Below are positions 21,051-31,748 of a stretch of DNA of 64,000 bases, piece by piece. Position numbers and translations under genes: made by a program. Below the pieces are notes generated by a model. That model was not told where the DNA came from. It did not search any database and saw only the letters and a list, made by a program, of their open reading frames with translations. Location of the stretch: NCBI GenBank assembly GCA_949825065.1, contig OX463849.1, positions 37,539,852-37,603,851 of the forward strand. The letters are read 5' to 3'. Numbering within the stretch: position 1 is the first letter of the stretch; every line of letters begins with the position of its first letter. The stretch comes from Odontocerum albicorne. Taxonomy: Eukaryota; Arthropoda; Insecta; Trichoptera; Odontoceridae.

Positions 21051-21770
21051 CTAATATAAATCCAATGGTGGTGGATTGCCAAATAACAGAGTCCAGGAAG
21101 GTGGATGAATATATCTTTGTGAATCTTCACCATCACAAAATTTCATCCATTTATTCAGATAATCTAACATCTCAATAGCATCAGGCACATTATCCCCTTC
21201 GGAGCAATACTTAAACAGCACAACACAAGGTATTTTCACCTGTGTACTTATTTCAAATAACTTCTTTGCAAAGCCTCCTCCGTGAATTACGAAATTTTCT
21301 TGATCCGTTTTATAATCAATCCATTCTAATGTCTGAAATTCTTCAGGATTTGAAACATGGCTATTGCAGAAATATCTAAAAGGCACAGTGCTTATATTGT
21401 GTCTTTCAGAGGCAAAACTGCTTGTTAAAATTATTAGATTTTCTAAAGAATGATTTTTCACGGTCTCGGCGAGGCTAGTTAAAAGTTCTTTTGCAAAATG
21501 CTTCAACAATGAAGATCTCAACTGTAGTACAGCGATTTTCTTTGACACATTTGCATACAATTCACACGCCACCATAAGAGATGTTGATTCCAAATTGTAA
21601 GGATCAACGCCAACTACTGGTACGATCCCCGGACTCCAAACAGAATCTACTTTTGTCATGTTTAATGATGAAATAATTAAATCCGCAGCAAACTGAGCCA
21701 CATTTCCGACTGAAACACATGGCACTATTAGAGTATAAGATGATAAATCAAAACTATTCTTGAATTCCAT
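21051..21770 (-). CDS. PSMG2: Proteasome assembly chaperone 2 (PSMG2/PAC2)
   Basis: The 239-residue product is close to the usual PAC2 length of about 260. PAC2 pairs with PAC1 to hold alpha-subunits during 20S proteasome ring assembly and to block premature dimerisation. Recognisable blocks are SYTLIVPCVSVGNVAQFAAD then LIISSLNM (residues about 9-36), VPVVGVDPY, ALQLRS-like VLQLRSSLLKHFAKE, STVPFRYF, HGGGFAKKLFE, LFKYCSEGDNVPDAIEML and the C-terminal PPSWTLLFGNPPPLDLY. The frame extends to an upstream ATG at 21836, but the family starts a few residues before the SYTLIVP block, so Met at 21768-21770 is preferred. The extra 22 hydrophobic residues are more likely untranslated leader. It is a single exon, with PEX3 lying divergently. 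Confidence 0.93.
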   Translation of the reverse strand: MEFKNSFDLSSYTLIVPCVSVGNVAQFAADLIISSLNMTKVDSVWSPGIVPVVGVDPYNLESTSLMVACELYANVSKKIAVLQLRSSLLKHFAKELLTSLAETVKNHSLENLIILTSSFASERHNISTVPFRYFCNSHVSNPEEFQTLEWIDYKTDQENFVIHGGGFAKKLFEISTQVKIPCVVLFKYCSEGDNVPDAIEMLDYLNKWMKFCDGEDSQRYIHPPSWTLLFGNPPPLDLY

Positions 21771-23159
21771 TTCAAATACGTTTATATTTAATGTCTGAAC
21801 CGCAAGTAAAGTAATAAATGAGAAACACGAAAACAAAATCTTAGCCCGTTAATACATGACGAAGCTTTTTGAGAATTTTCAAAGAAACAAGAATGAATAT
21901 ATCTTTAAATGTCAGATTGCTAAACATAGTTAGCCAACTGCAACTACAGCCTCAAATGCTACCAACATAAATTTTCTAAGAAGAATGTACAGAAAATATA
22001 TTCATTTAACGAGATATAAAAGCTATATAGCATAATGTGAGCTTAACTATAATTATAAAGTGCTTTTGATATCAAATATATTAAAACTTCAATAGAGAAA
22101 TCTTACTGGTTCGATCATTTGCATCGCACAGATTATGGTCATTTGTTTTATATGGGAAGCTCTGTGGTTAAAAAAACTCGTCAATTTCAGCATATCCGCT
22201 TTGAAAACATTTGTAGAAGAAACATTAAATTGGTTTGACCAAACGGTAATGAATCGGAAATGCGTGCCACGAAAATGCAAAAAGAACGTGTTAAGAGCTA
22301 TGATATAAACTGGCTAGAAAAAATAAAAAATGAATTTGTAAAATTTAACTTTTTTTAATTATAAGTTTATTGATTTTTATCTATCTTTTTTAGAATTTTT
22401 ACTACTCTTCAGAATTATTTTCCTATTTCAAAGTTTAGAATACTAATGAACTGTTTTATTTTGAAATTCAATAATGCATATGACTTGAATTCTGACTTCA
22501 TTTTATTTTTAAACAAGTAAGATTGTATTACTGTTATTTGGTTATATTTTTCTATAATACAAGTAAGCTGGTCAATAAATTGCTAATTAGTCATTCCTTT
22601 CATTCAGGCAAAAAATAGTTTCTTTATTACGAGGAATCGAATCCGTAATCCCTAAGTGAGGGAAAAATATTTTTTATAAGACCACTGAAGTCAGCAAACT
22701 AATTGTAAATAGCTCGTAATGGAATATCAGCTTAATAACTAATTTGTGTAAATCATGCTTAAGAAACACAGAGAAAGTATGCATATTGCTTTAAAGGCGA
22801 AATTTCCATACACTTTATTATATATAATTAGGCTAACTGTCATTTAATGATCCGTTAATGTCACAGTAAATACACTCTTAGTGAATTGTAAAAGAAAAAA
22901 AATTAAACAAAACATAGTGAACTTCGACACCAATAAACATCAAAACATTCATAGAAAAATGTCAAACCTGTGTCAAACTTCAGGTGCTTCGCGTTGTGGT
23001 CGCGTGTTGTATTACAGCTTGGCATAAAATATTAATTGATTCCATTCATTTTGCATTTGCGAAAAACTGAATCATTTCTTTGGATATCGTTAACAAAAAA
23101 CAAATGATTTTGTATTCGAAAGATTCAGTGAAACAGGCGAAAAGGACTGATCGTAAAAG
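21771..23159. promoter_or_regulatory. Shared upstream region between divergent PSMG2 and PEX3
   Basis: Head-to-head intergenic DNA of about 1.4 kb. It contains a degraded minus-strand SINE-like B-box at 22625-22690 (GAATCGAATCCGTAATCCC). A plus-strand frame at about 22100-22215 (YWFDHLHRTDYGHLFYMG) looks protein-like but is unassigned. The GC-richer stretch at 22975-23030 (CTTCGCGTTGTGGTCGCGTG) is the best candidate for a promoter. No core motif could be assigned. Confidence 0.35.
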
Positions 23160-23299
23160 GTATTTGACAATTCTGATGTCCCCAATAGTGTTTTTTGTTT
23201 TTTTTCATGTGTAAAGTTCAACTTTCAAGTATGCTCATTATTTATTATCTTTTTTAACTTAACGGCGCACATATAACATTTTTTTTTATTTTTTTGCAG
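23160..23299 (+). other. Probable 5' UTR intron of PEX3
   Basis: A donor AAAAG/GTATTT at 23160 and an acceptor TTTTTTTGCAG ending at 23299 bracket 140 bp of T-rich sequence upstream of the PEX3 start codon. This is inferred from splice-site quality only. Confidence 0.5.
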
Positions 23300-23443
23300 A
23301 AGGATCGTCTGAGCTGCAATTCTGAGTATATGCCTCAGAAACGAAGCAAAATGTAATTTATCAATTACAATTTTTAAATTGAAGTTGGAACAGTTTCTAC
23401 CGATCTTTTTTCTCGATAAAAAGACGCTACTAGAAAATCAAGG

Positions 23444-24559
23444 ATGTTTTCGACACTACGAAATTTCTTAAACAGACATAAACGGAAATTTTTCGTGGCT
23501 GGCATCGTTGTTGGGGGATCTGCAATAGCCTTTAGTTACATACAACGAAAAATTCGAGAATGGCAAGAAAGAGAGACAAGAAATTTTCTAGATATGACCA
23601 GGAAAAAACAACATTTTGAAAGCACAGAAAGAACTTGTAATCAAACAGTGTTATCTTTGGCGCCTGCAGTCTGTGAATCTGTCATGGATTCATTGGATAC
23701 ACAAAAGATCTTGGCAACATTACGTGGAAATCCAGAAAATAAAGTCCATCTCTGGGAGGAACTAAAAGTTCTCACGTTCGCACGTGTATCATCCATGGTG
23801 TATTCTTTCACAATCTTGGTAGTGACTCTGAGAATACAATTAAATATTATTGGAGGATATCTTTACAAGGATTCAATGAACATTGATTGTCCACCGCAGA
23901 TCAATAGTGACCTTCAGCAAAAATATTTGTCACTCTGTCATTACTTTGTGTCTGAAGGTATAGAGAAATTATCCAATCAAATTGAGGGCAAAGTACGAGG
24001 TGTAATTCAGCCAATATCTCTGAAGCAAAAACTATCATTGAAAGACACCGAGCAACTCTTTTGGTCAATACAAACTTCTTTGTGTTTAGATAACTCTGAT
24101 CCTTTAAAACAAATTATTTCTTATTTAATTAGTGATACTAATACCAGTGATGACGCAATATTCAAAGCCTTACTTAATGAAACTATGGATATGTTGGAAA
24201 GTGAAGAAGTTGCTTCTCTAAGTACATCTTGTGTGAGCCGAGCATTTGCTTTGCTTGTTGATCAAATTGCAGAGTTTTTCACTCCTATTTCAAATGGCAA
24301 AGTTTCTGCAAATCAACTGGATCACCATGAGCAAGGAACATCAAATGGATTTACAAGTAAATCACAGTTAAATTCATTTGTTAACGTGAATAAAATCGAA
24401 CTGCCTCTTGCAAAGTTGATTCCAATAGTAAATGGACTGATTTCTCAGCCGCTGGGACGTGGATTATCTGGAGTGTCCAATTCTATAATGCAGCAGCTTG
24501 TATTAAATGATAAGCTTAAAGTGTTAGGTGCCAATGTGTACGAAGTGTTTAGTACGTAA
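23444..24559 (+). CDS. PEX3: Peroxin-3, peroxisome membrane biogenesis factor
   Basis: The 371-residue product matches the PEX3 length of about 370. PEX3 anchors in the peroxisomal membrane and docks the PEX19 receptor, which delivers membrane proteins. The N terminus has the diagnostic basic stretch FLNRHKRKF followed by a membrane segment FVAGIVVGGSAIAFSYIQRK (about residues 17-36). Then come KIREWQERE, HFESTERTCNQTVLSLAP, ENKVHLWEELKVLTFARVSS and the conserved LRIQLNIIGGYLY (about 129-141). The C terminus has LPLAKLIPIVNGL. The ATG is preceded by stops in frame and fits the family start. No coding intron and no frameshift are present. Confidence 0.96.
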   Translation: MFSTLRNFLNRHKRKFFVAGIVVGGSAIAFSYIQRKIREWQERETRNFLDMTRKKQHFESTERTCNQTVLSLAPAVCESVMDSLDTQKILATLRGNPENKVHLWEELKVLTFARVSSMVYSFTILVVTLRIQLNIIGGYLYKDSMNIDCPPQINSDLQQKYLSLCHYFVSEGIEKLSNQIEGKVRGVIQPISLKQKLSLKDTEQLFWSIQTSLCLDNSDPLKQIISYLISDTNTSDDAIFKALLNETMDMLESEEVASLSTSCVSRAFALLVDQIAEFFTPISNGKVSANQLDHHEQGTSNGFTSKSQLNSFVNVNKIELPLAKLIPIVNGLISQPLGRGLSGVSNSIMQQLVLNDKLKVLGANVYEVFST

Positions 24560-24693
24560 TTGTTATTGAACTTTTAAAAATATTTAATAGAAATTTTCAA
24601 TCACACTTTGAGTATGTGATCAAACATAATTATTATCATTATTTAACCTCTAGTTTGTCAAGCTTTTTTATGAAATCTGAATTTGACGTATTA

Positions 24694-24699
24694 AATAAA
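24694..24699 (+). terminator. PEX3: Candidate PEX3 polyadenylation signal
   Basis: AATAAA 135 bp after the stop codon, overlapping AAATAAAATAAAATG. The region 24700-25340 beyond it is AT-rich with nothing recognisable. Confidence 0.5.
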
Positions 24700-25344
24700 A
24701 TAAAATGCTTATTTTATTTTATTGGGGTTGATTTTATCTACATACCTTCTATATTGATTCTGAATTAAAATTAAATTTGACATTAGCGCTTTTTTTCATT
24801 TGATGAAGATTAATACTTAAACATTATTGATATATTAGTATGATACATATTTCCTATAAATTAAAATTTCAATAAATTCTTAACATGAAATGAAACCTCG
24901 TTATCTCTTGGGTCTCCATTTTTCTCAGTCGTCAACTACGTAAAACGTCCAATGTATCAGTCATATGTCAGACAGAGTACTCTTACAACATTTCGCTCGT
25001 ACTTGCATCTAGTCTAAAACGAGTAAATAATTTTATGTTCTTAATTTTGTGTTGAGTATTTATTCATCAAAAAATTATTGAGTATTGAAAAAAATATACA
25101 TCTTTAAAAAAAGCTGTGGTTCCAAACAGTTAAGGTGTTTTTTTTGTTTTTCAAGGACTGATAAATTTTTTTGAGGGTTTTTCAGGGCAGCAGACTTCTT
25201 AGATACAAAAGTTTCTTAAAATTTCTCTATATGTATATGATTTCAAAAAGTTGTTTAACTAAATTAAAGATTTGTCTCACCCCTGTAAAAAAGCACTGAA
25301 AATTAGAGATTGAGACTACACAACAGAACAAGCTTTCTACCAAT

Positions 25345-25440
25345 TCTGTGGCCTAGTTGGTAGAAAGATTGTCTATATTCCACTCCGAGGTTCCATTTAA
25401 AATCTCAGTGATCCCTAAAAAATAGGTCGCAGTCAGTTTT
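25345..25440 (+). repeat. tRNA-derived SINE head (family B)
   Basis: It has TCTGTGGCCTAGTTGGTAGA and a degenerate B-box GAGGTTCCATTTAAAATC. No body was identified. Confidence 0.55.
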
Positions 25441-25477
25441 TCCACATGAAGCCTTTTAACATTTGTAGTTTATTTAT

Positions 25478-25625
25478 TTATTATTACACATGACAAGAAA
25501 TATACACAATTTGCGAAAAAACAACAGGTAATTTGATTTGGACATACAATTTTAATGGATCTGGGTTTGTTGCCTTTCATTTGTCGTATCCCAGGCTTTT
25601 GCCTGTATCTCACTGAGGATATAAA
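25478..25625 (+). repeat. Short interspersed repeat C, copy 1
   Basis: About 148 bp, starting ACACATGACAAGAAATATAC and ending CCTGTATCTCACTGAGGATA. It is nearly identical to 45388-45535 and more distantly related to 42915-43015. Relative to 45388-45535 it lacks about 10 bp near 25590. Confidence 0.8.
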
Positions 25626-25858
25626 TAAAGGATATAGTTGGTTTGATAAAGTGAAAAGGTTGTACTGTATACAAGGGAAGTTTCATTTATCATAAAATTG
25701 TAGTCATTTGACTTGTTATGTATGTATTTTAATGGTGTTACTAATTCTAGCAATATGTAACAATGTACCAGTGGCGGCCAGTGGACAAAATAATTGGGGG
25801 TTCACCAGAGTAGGTATCCATGTACTAAATAACATAAAGAAAAAAAAATATCACATAC

Positions 25859-26420
25859 CTATTTATAAAGAAGTTCTATTATCGGCTCTTTTTGTTTAGT
25901 GAAAACCTCATTGACCCTTTTGTTGAAATAAGGTATGGATTGAATTAGCTCTTTTTCGATGCTTAATATTGATACTACTCGTAGTAAAGCATTCAGTCTG
26001 TCCTGGCTTATCGGATTTCTCAAAAATGATTTTATCCTTTTTAACGTAGAGTAACACCTTTCACTCTCAACAGAAGTCATTGGAATAGTGCATACGAGTT
26101 TAAGTAACTTTACAGTCTGAGAAAAATCTTCTAGTAAACCAGTATTATAAAATAGACAAAGCGCCATCAGCATTGGCAAAATCATCGCGAGCATAAATTG
26201 CACTGAGTTCACCTTTTAATTGAACTTTATTTAAAAAATCTTATATTTTACCGTCAAAAAAATCATGTTCGGGAAATTTTGACCTATGCTCGGTAAATTT
26301 TTCGCAATAGAATAATTTTGCTGCAGTTAGGTGATTGGTCAATGCAAAACGTTGTTTCATTTCACACAAAATTGTATCGCAGACTTCTTTACAAATAACT
26401 TGACTTCGAGGATTTTATTC
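25859..26420 (-). pseudogene. hAT-type transposase C-terminal fragment (ZMYM1-like)
   Basis: The open part 25859-26212 encodes KLLKLVCTIPMTSVESERCY and STLKRIKSFLRNPISQDRLN, the C-terminal hAT dimerisation domain. Upstream, broken frames continue the same protein (a CDTILCEMKQRF-like part near 26370). At 25770 the sequence CAGTGGCGGCC could be the hAT terminal repeat. No full transposase remains. Confidence 0.75.
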
Positions 26421-26622
26421 ATTTAGTCGGTGGTTCAAGAAAATTGTCCGTGAAATTACGCACATTTTGAACACATTTTTCAAACTCACTGATATGATAT
26501 TGTTACGAATTATGACGGGATCTTAATTCTTAAATTGCAATTGTTTGAATAAAATGACACATTGTGGCAGAATTTTTTGGAAAAATTTACGCAAACAAAC
26601 ACAATAAATAATCCAAATATTA

Positions 26623-27890
26623 GGTCCTTACATATGAAATTGGCGTTTTGTTTGGGAGGAACATAAAGTTGATTTTTTTTTAATATAATATATTTATTTA
26701 ATCAAAGTATGTACCATTGCTATCTATGCACTTTTGCCATCTCATAGGTAGTTCATCGATCCCTTTACTAAAAAAACCATTCGGACGGGAATCAATAAAA
26801 TCTTTGAAGTCGGTTTGGACTGCCCCATCGGAGTTGAATTTTTTCCCTTGCAAGAAGTTATCCAAATTTCGAAAAAAATAGTAATCTGTTGGGGCAAGGT
26901 CCGGAGAGTACGGTGGATGTCTTAGACATTCCAATTGAAGCTCTTCTAATTTGGTAGCCGTCTGTTGTGCAGTGTGTGGTCTAGCGTTATCATGAAGCAG
27001 CAGTGGCCTAGAGCGATTAACCAGCCTCGGTTGTTTAGCAGCTAGCTTTTCCATCATGGTTTGCAGTTGCTGACAATAGACATCTGCCGTAATCGTCTGG
27101 CCAGATTTAAGAGAGCTGTAGTGAACGACACCAGCACTAGTCCACCAAACGCTCACAAGTAACTTTTTTGGAGTCAATTTTCGCTTGGGGCATGGTTTGA
27201 CTGGTTCGGCAGGGTTCAGCCATTGCGATGAGCGCTTCCGATTATCATACAGGATCCACTTTTCATCACAGGTAATGATTCGATTCAAAATCCCTTCATT
27301 ATTGTGCCGGTTGAGTAATGCAACGCAGCAGTCAACGCGCGTTTGTTGATTTGCTTCACTCAATTCGTGAGGTACCCACCTTTCAAGCTTTTTCACCTTC
27401 CCAATTTGCTTCAAGTGGATTAAAACAGTTTTATCACTAACACCGCAGCCTGCAGCTAACTCGGACGTGGTTTGCGATGGATCCGCTTCCACAATAGCCT
27501 TCAATTCTTCATTATCAACTTTGGTCTCCGGCCGTCCACGGGGCTTGTTATGCAGGTCGAAATTTCCAGAACGAAAACGTTGGAACCAAAAACACACTGT
27601 GTTTTCTTTTGCGGCACCGTCGCCATACACATCATTAATCCTTCGAGCCGTTTCTGCAGCACTGGTGCCACGGTGGAACTCGTACTCGTAAATAACGCGA
27701 TATTTCAAGTTTTCCATTTTGTAAACTGATTTTTTTAAACTGATTTGTAAACTGTTTTGTAAACTTTTCGAAACACAAATACTTGAGTAAATAGCTGTAT
27801 AAATTTGAATTTGGAATTCCTAACCAAAGAGAAGATATTTGAGATCAAAGTTGCCAGTACGGCAAAACGCCAATTTCATATGTAAGGACC
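26623..27890 (-). mobile_element. mariner element, cecropia-subfamily-like, apparently intact
   Basis: The element is flanked by TA (26621-26622, 27891-27892). The terminal inverted repeats begin GGTCCTTACATATGAAATTG and are identical over 28 bp at both ends. The length of 1268 bp with one uninterrupted transposase frame suggests recent insertion. Confidence 0.96.
26698..27717 (-). CDS. mariner transposase, full length
   Basis: 339 residues, the normal size for a mariner transposase. The N-terminal half holds two helix-turn-helix modules (AETARRINDVYGDGA with VCFWFQRFRS, and SELAAGCGVSDKTVLIHLKQ) joined by GRPE. The linker WVPHEL follows at about residue 114. Catalytic aspartates are D151 (TCDEKWI), D243 (LLHDNARPH) and D278 (YSPDLAPTDYYFF), with 34 residues between the last two (DD34D). 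The C terminus ends RWQKCIDSNGTYFD. There is no frameshift or stop, and the identical TIRs support potential activity. Subfamily assignment to the cecropia/Hsmar1 group is from recalled motif resemblance. Confidence 0.96.
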   Translation of the reverse strand: MENLKYRVIYEYEFHRGTSAAETARRINDVYGDGAAKENTVCFWFQRFRSGNFDLHNKPRGRPETKVDNEELKAIVEADPSQTTSELAAGCGVSDKTVLIHLKQIGKVKKLERWVPHELSEANQQTRVDCCVALLNRHNNEGILNRIITCDEKWILYDNRKRSSQWLNPAEPVKPCPKRKLTPKKLLVSVWWTSAGVVHYSSLKSGQTITADVYCQQLQTMMEKLAAKQPRLVNRSRPLLLHDNARPHTAQQTATKLEELQLECLRHPPYSPDLAPTDYYFFRNLDNFLQGKKFNSDGAVQTDFKDFIDSRPNGFFSKGIDELPMRWQKCIDSNGTYFD

Positions 27891-27892
27891 TA

Positions 27893-29330
27893 ATAGTTAT
27901 GTTTATCTTGCAAATGGCTCGTAATATTATATACGAGTAGATAGAAAGATAAGCGTTTAACCACTAGCCGAAACTGCAAAAATATCATTGAAATCGAAAA
28001 CGGAATTTCTTACAAGTTACTAAACAAAACAAATAAGGAAGAAAGTCGGTATCTAATTAAGCAAAAACGTTTGTTAATTTGGAGACATATACTCGCAAAG
28101 ATATATGTACTAAAAATACGCCCCAGTTTAAACGCTAGGAACAAATCATCCCTTCTATGCGGGACCCATATTTAAAAAAAAACTTTAAATTGATGTATTG
28201 TATAATTATCCCAGCCTACTACCATATCGCGTCATTCGGGTGCTTCCGAGATCACTCGGATATTTACCGAAGTTGATACGTGCGTGCACCAGAATGACTT
28301 GAAATTCCTATTCAAATATAGCTGTCTCATCTTTACTGTTCTCTCCTAATTTCAAAGCAAAATATTGTGATTTTGGGACGGAATCAAATGCGCACGGACG
28401 AGTTCTTCGTGTAATATTACGCACACATGCTCGCAGAATGCGCCTGGATGCAAAACACATGTATACAAAAAATGTGCTCTAACAAATAGAGTTGCATATT
28501 GTAGTGAGCCATGTCGACATACGAAATATCGTAAATATATTTATTTTTCATAAATATTGTTATAATAATATACATTTTCTCGATACTTCTTTATGTGATT
28601 ATTGTTATATAAATTTAGTAGTTCGGTGCACGAGAGCACTAATGAGCCAGCCGCTACTGCAATGTACGTATTGTGTATTTTATGAAATGAGTCACAGTTT
28701 ATCTTTTTTGAAATATGGTCTATAGTGATGTTTAGTTTATCCTTGATAGGAAGCCAAAGTTAATGCACAATCTAATTTACATTATCGTATTGTTTTATAG
28801 TATTAGCTTAAACTACCATATGCACTATGGTGTCAATCTTAAACTCATTTAGCTTAACATACTAATCTACCACAAACTTAGGGTTATACTCGTGTGATAT
28901 TTCAAGTATATCTTTTACACAATTTTAAAATTATCTTAATTGTACTTTCATTAAAAGTTTATGAATTTTTTATGAAGGATTAAACCACAATTGAAAATTG
29001 GAAACATAAATCGCACGTCGAATTATTATAATTCCTTTATACTCTTACAGGAAAAAATGTTAGCTGGAAAAGTATTTCTTTTGTGGTTAATTTTAGTTTT
29101 TGAAATGTATTTACCTCTACACAATTAGCCACTATGAAAAATTCCACATTTATTTAAATGTATGAAACAGGCAGTATTTAATCAAATGGGAATTTATTTC
29201 ACTTGAATTTAGTGTTATTAAAAAAAAAAATCTTTATAAATTAAAAAACTTTCAAGTTAAATATATTATAGAAGACTAAATTATTTAAATATAAGGGTAG
29301 CCCTTCTATTCCCATACTCACTGCCCTAAT
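27893..29330. other. Intergenic DNA without recognisable genes
   Basis: AT-rich sequence. A CpG-rich patch at 28225-28300 (CGCGTCATTCGGGTGCTTCC) has weak inverted complementarity with GTGCACCAGAATGACTT downstream. Open frames here show no family motifs. Confidence 0.4.
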
Positions 29331-29334
29331 AGTG

Positions 29335-29660
29335 TTTTTTAAATAGAATAGATAGAACAGTGTGAAAAGAAAAATAAATGTGGCAAATGGGCGAGTAATG
29401 AAAGCTTAGAAGAAGTTAAAGAATTCTGCTATTTATAGTAGGTAGTATTTTCTCAGATAATTTAAGTGTTACAAGGGATATCAAACTGTGTATAGCGATA
29501 GGAAACAAAGTTAATGAAGCATTTAAACATATGTACTCGAATTAAACAGTCAAAATCTGTTAAGATAATAATACACAACAGTATTTTAGTACCATCTTTG
29601 ATGTATGGGAGTGAAACATCGACGTGGAAAAGACTAAAAAGTGCTGAACAAATATTGTAG
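29335..29660 (+). pseudogene. LINE reverse transcriptase C-terminal fragment
   Basis: A plus-strand reading gives LEEVKEFCYL, then after gaps ILVPSLMYGSET and KRLKSAEQ. The MYGSET motif matches the end of the LINE RT at 14519-16060, so this is probably the same family in the opposite orientation. Confidence 0.65.
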
Positions 29661-29892
29661 TGGGTAAGCAAACATAAGAAGGCAAATATCTGAAAGAAAT
29701 TAATTTTTTTTTCATATATATCTGAGATAATATATAATATATGTGTCCAATTATCTCTAAAATTAGGATAACATTTGAGAAATGATCATTTTTGCATATA
29801 TATGTCCTAATATGACAACAATTTTGCACTGTATATAATGGTATATTAAAAAAATATTTTACCGTATGTAATACGTAACATATTTAGAACTA

Positions 29893-29959
29893 AACATCAT
29901 AATATGATGTGATAAGCGCTACCATCGTACCATATTATGGTACGATGGTAGCGCTTATC
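29893..29959. repeat. Near-perfect short palindromes
   Basis: 29911-29934 (GATAAGCGCTACCATCGTAC, then CATA) is the exact reverse complement of 29936-29959, with a one-base centre. A second palindrome, ACATCATAATATGATGT, sits directly upstream at 29893-29909. Confidence 0.9.
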
Positions 29960-31040
29960 CGGTTTGTGATATACTGGTGATGCTGAAACTGGGACTTCAG
30001 TGATGGGGAATTCAGTAGCCAATATGGCATTTCCTGAAAACATTTGAAAATACATTCTGGAAGCAAACGGAATAGTGTCCATTTTCTACAAGTGGCATCT
30101 CGCAGTTTTAATAATTTATTTTTAAGATGTGTACATTTTCTTCACAGCTTTCAGACAGGCATATGACATTATTCACCAGGAAAGTTGTATAGAATAGTAT
30201 TATGTAGTTTCATATTCCATAGAAGCTTGTACGTGTGACTCAGGCATACCTCAATTGGCAGTCAACATTAATGGAAAGCTCAAGAAATTTTATAGAATCT
30301 CATAAAGCACTTAAAATCTGTCTTCGATACAGTTAAGACGATTTTCAACCTCAAGCTCTTAAATAATCGATATATCGATTCCCCTGGTTGTCTATGGAAT
30401 GTACAGAAGTCGCCTCCAGTACCATAACTCAATGGCATCAATCTTTTGTCAGCTCTCCTCAAGAGGTTGGTGCAGGATAGTAAAAAACATAGGTATCTTG
30501 CACGAGTGGGTTATAATTTTATCAGAGACTAACTAGATTTTAACTTCACCAGTCAAACCGCAAGCTGTCTCAGAATTGACTATGAACTTATCATAGTGTC
30601 CAAGGTATGACAGGGCTTGCATGTTTTTTTTAGATGTAAGATCTTCGGTTGCATGTTAGTTTTTGCTGTGGCTTAAGGGAGTATTCTCATTTCATGGGCT
30701 GAAAAATCAACGATTTTTACAATTTTTTTTTCAGTGAACGAATCATTTTTTTAAATTGTTGTTTTTTAGACATATTTATTTATATTTTAAGAACATTTTA
30801 ATTAAATTTTATAATAAAAAAAATTTATATTTTTGTTATTAAGTTGGAAGCAAGGCCGCCCGTACATGGAGGGGGTCCATTATGCACGAAATTGTGGCTG
30901 TTCTCATATGAAAATTAAAAAAAAGTCTGTTTTACTCAAAAAGCCTGTGGCTATAGCCGGTACTAGAATAATAAAAAAATAATAATTAGAAAAAAATGGT
31001 GGCTTGTTGAAATTAAAAATCAATTTTTTATTGTCTAGAG

Positions 31041-31357
31041 CAGTGCTCTGCAACCTTTTCTACGACAACACCAAAATTCTTCCTAGAATTCCGCGGCACA
31101 CCAAAAGCTAAAATATATTGGTATTAAATTAGGCATGAGTCTTCAGCGACGCGCATAAGGGTCATTTTTCTTTGTCTATGACTAATTTGGTGCGGCCATG
31201 GTGTGTACAAAGCACACTACGCAGTTTTCAACAGTTGGCACCAGTTATTGTGTATTAAATACATAATGAAAAATTGTAAAATGTCAAATACTCGTACATT
31301 GAATTTGACCGCGGCACACCTGTATCCGGCTCACGGCACACCGGTTGCGGAGCACTG
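31041..31357. mobile_element. hAT-type MITE, copy 1 (chain member A)
   Basis: The ends are CAGTGCTCTGCAACC and GGTTGCGGAGCACTG. GTCTAGAG flanks both sides (31033-31040, 31358-31365). Members A and D (33389-33727) are inverted copies of one family. Confidence 0.88.
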
Positions 31358-31365
31358 GTCTAGAG

Positions 31366-31666
31366 CAGTGCTTCCCAATTACTTTCATGTAACGGCCCCC
31401 TAAATCTGAGGTAATTAATTCCTGCCCCCCTCCAAAAAAACATTTTTTTTATAGTTGAAGATTTATTTGGCAATAATTATTACAATTAAAATGCACATAT
31501 TTATATTCAACACAAAATTATAGGAACTTGCTTAAAAACTTTTTTTTTAAATAAAAACTATACTCACATGAAACAATTTAATACTCACATGAATATTTGT
31601 ACTTTGTACTGAATATTTTCGCGACCCCCACGAAAAATCCTGCGGCCCCCAATTTGGGAAGCACTG
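31366..31666. mobile_element. hAT-type MITE, chain member B
   Basis: The ends are CAGTGCTTCCCAATT and AATTTGGGAAGCACTG. It is flanked by GTCTAGAG at 31358-31365 and 31667-31674. The interior is unrelated to member A. Confidence 0.86.
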
Positions 31667-31748
31667 GTCTAGAGCATGGGTCGGCAACATTTTCTTGTAA
31701 GAGGGCGAAATATTTTACGTGGGGATTAGTGCGGGCCGCATTACAGTA

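Noticed and set aside
21771..21836. Upstream start of PSMG2 giving a signal-peptide-like N terminus
   Set aside because: PAC2 is cytosolic and family members start just before the SYTLIVP-like block. The hydrophobic extension looks like translated leader.
27683..27690. TACTCGTA inside the intact mariner as an excision scar
   Set aside because: It encodes YEYEF at a position where related transposases have the same length, so no insertion is implied.
27467..27729. Plus-strand frames opposite the intact mariner transposase
   Set aside because: Antisense shadows of a conserved coding sequence.
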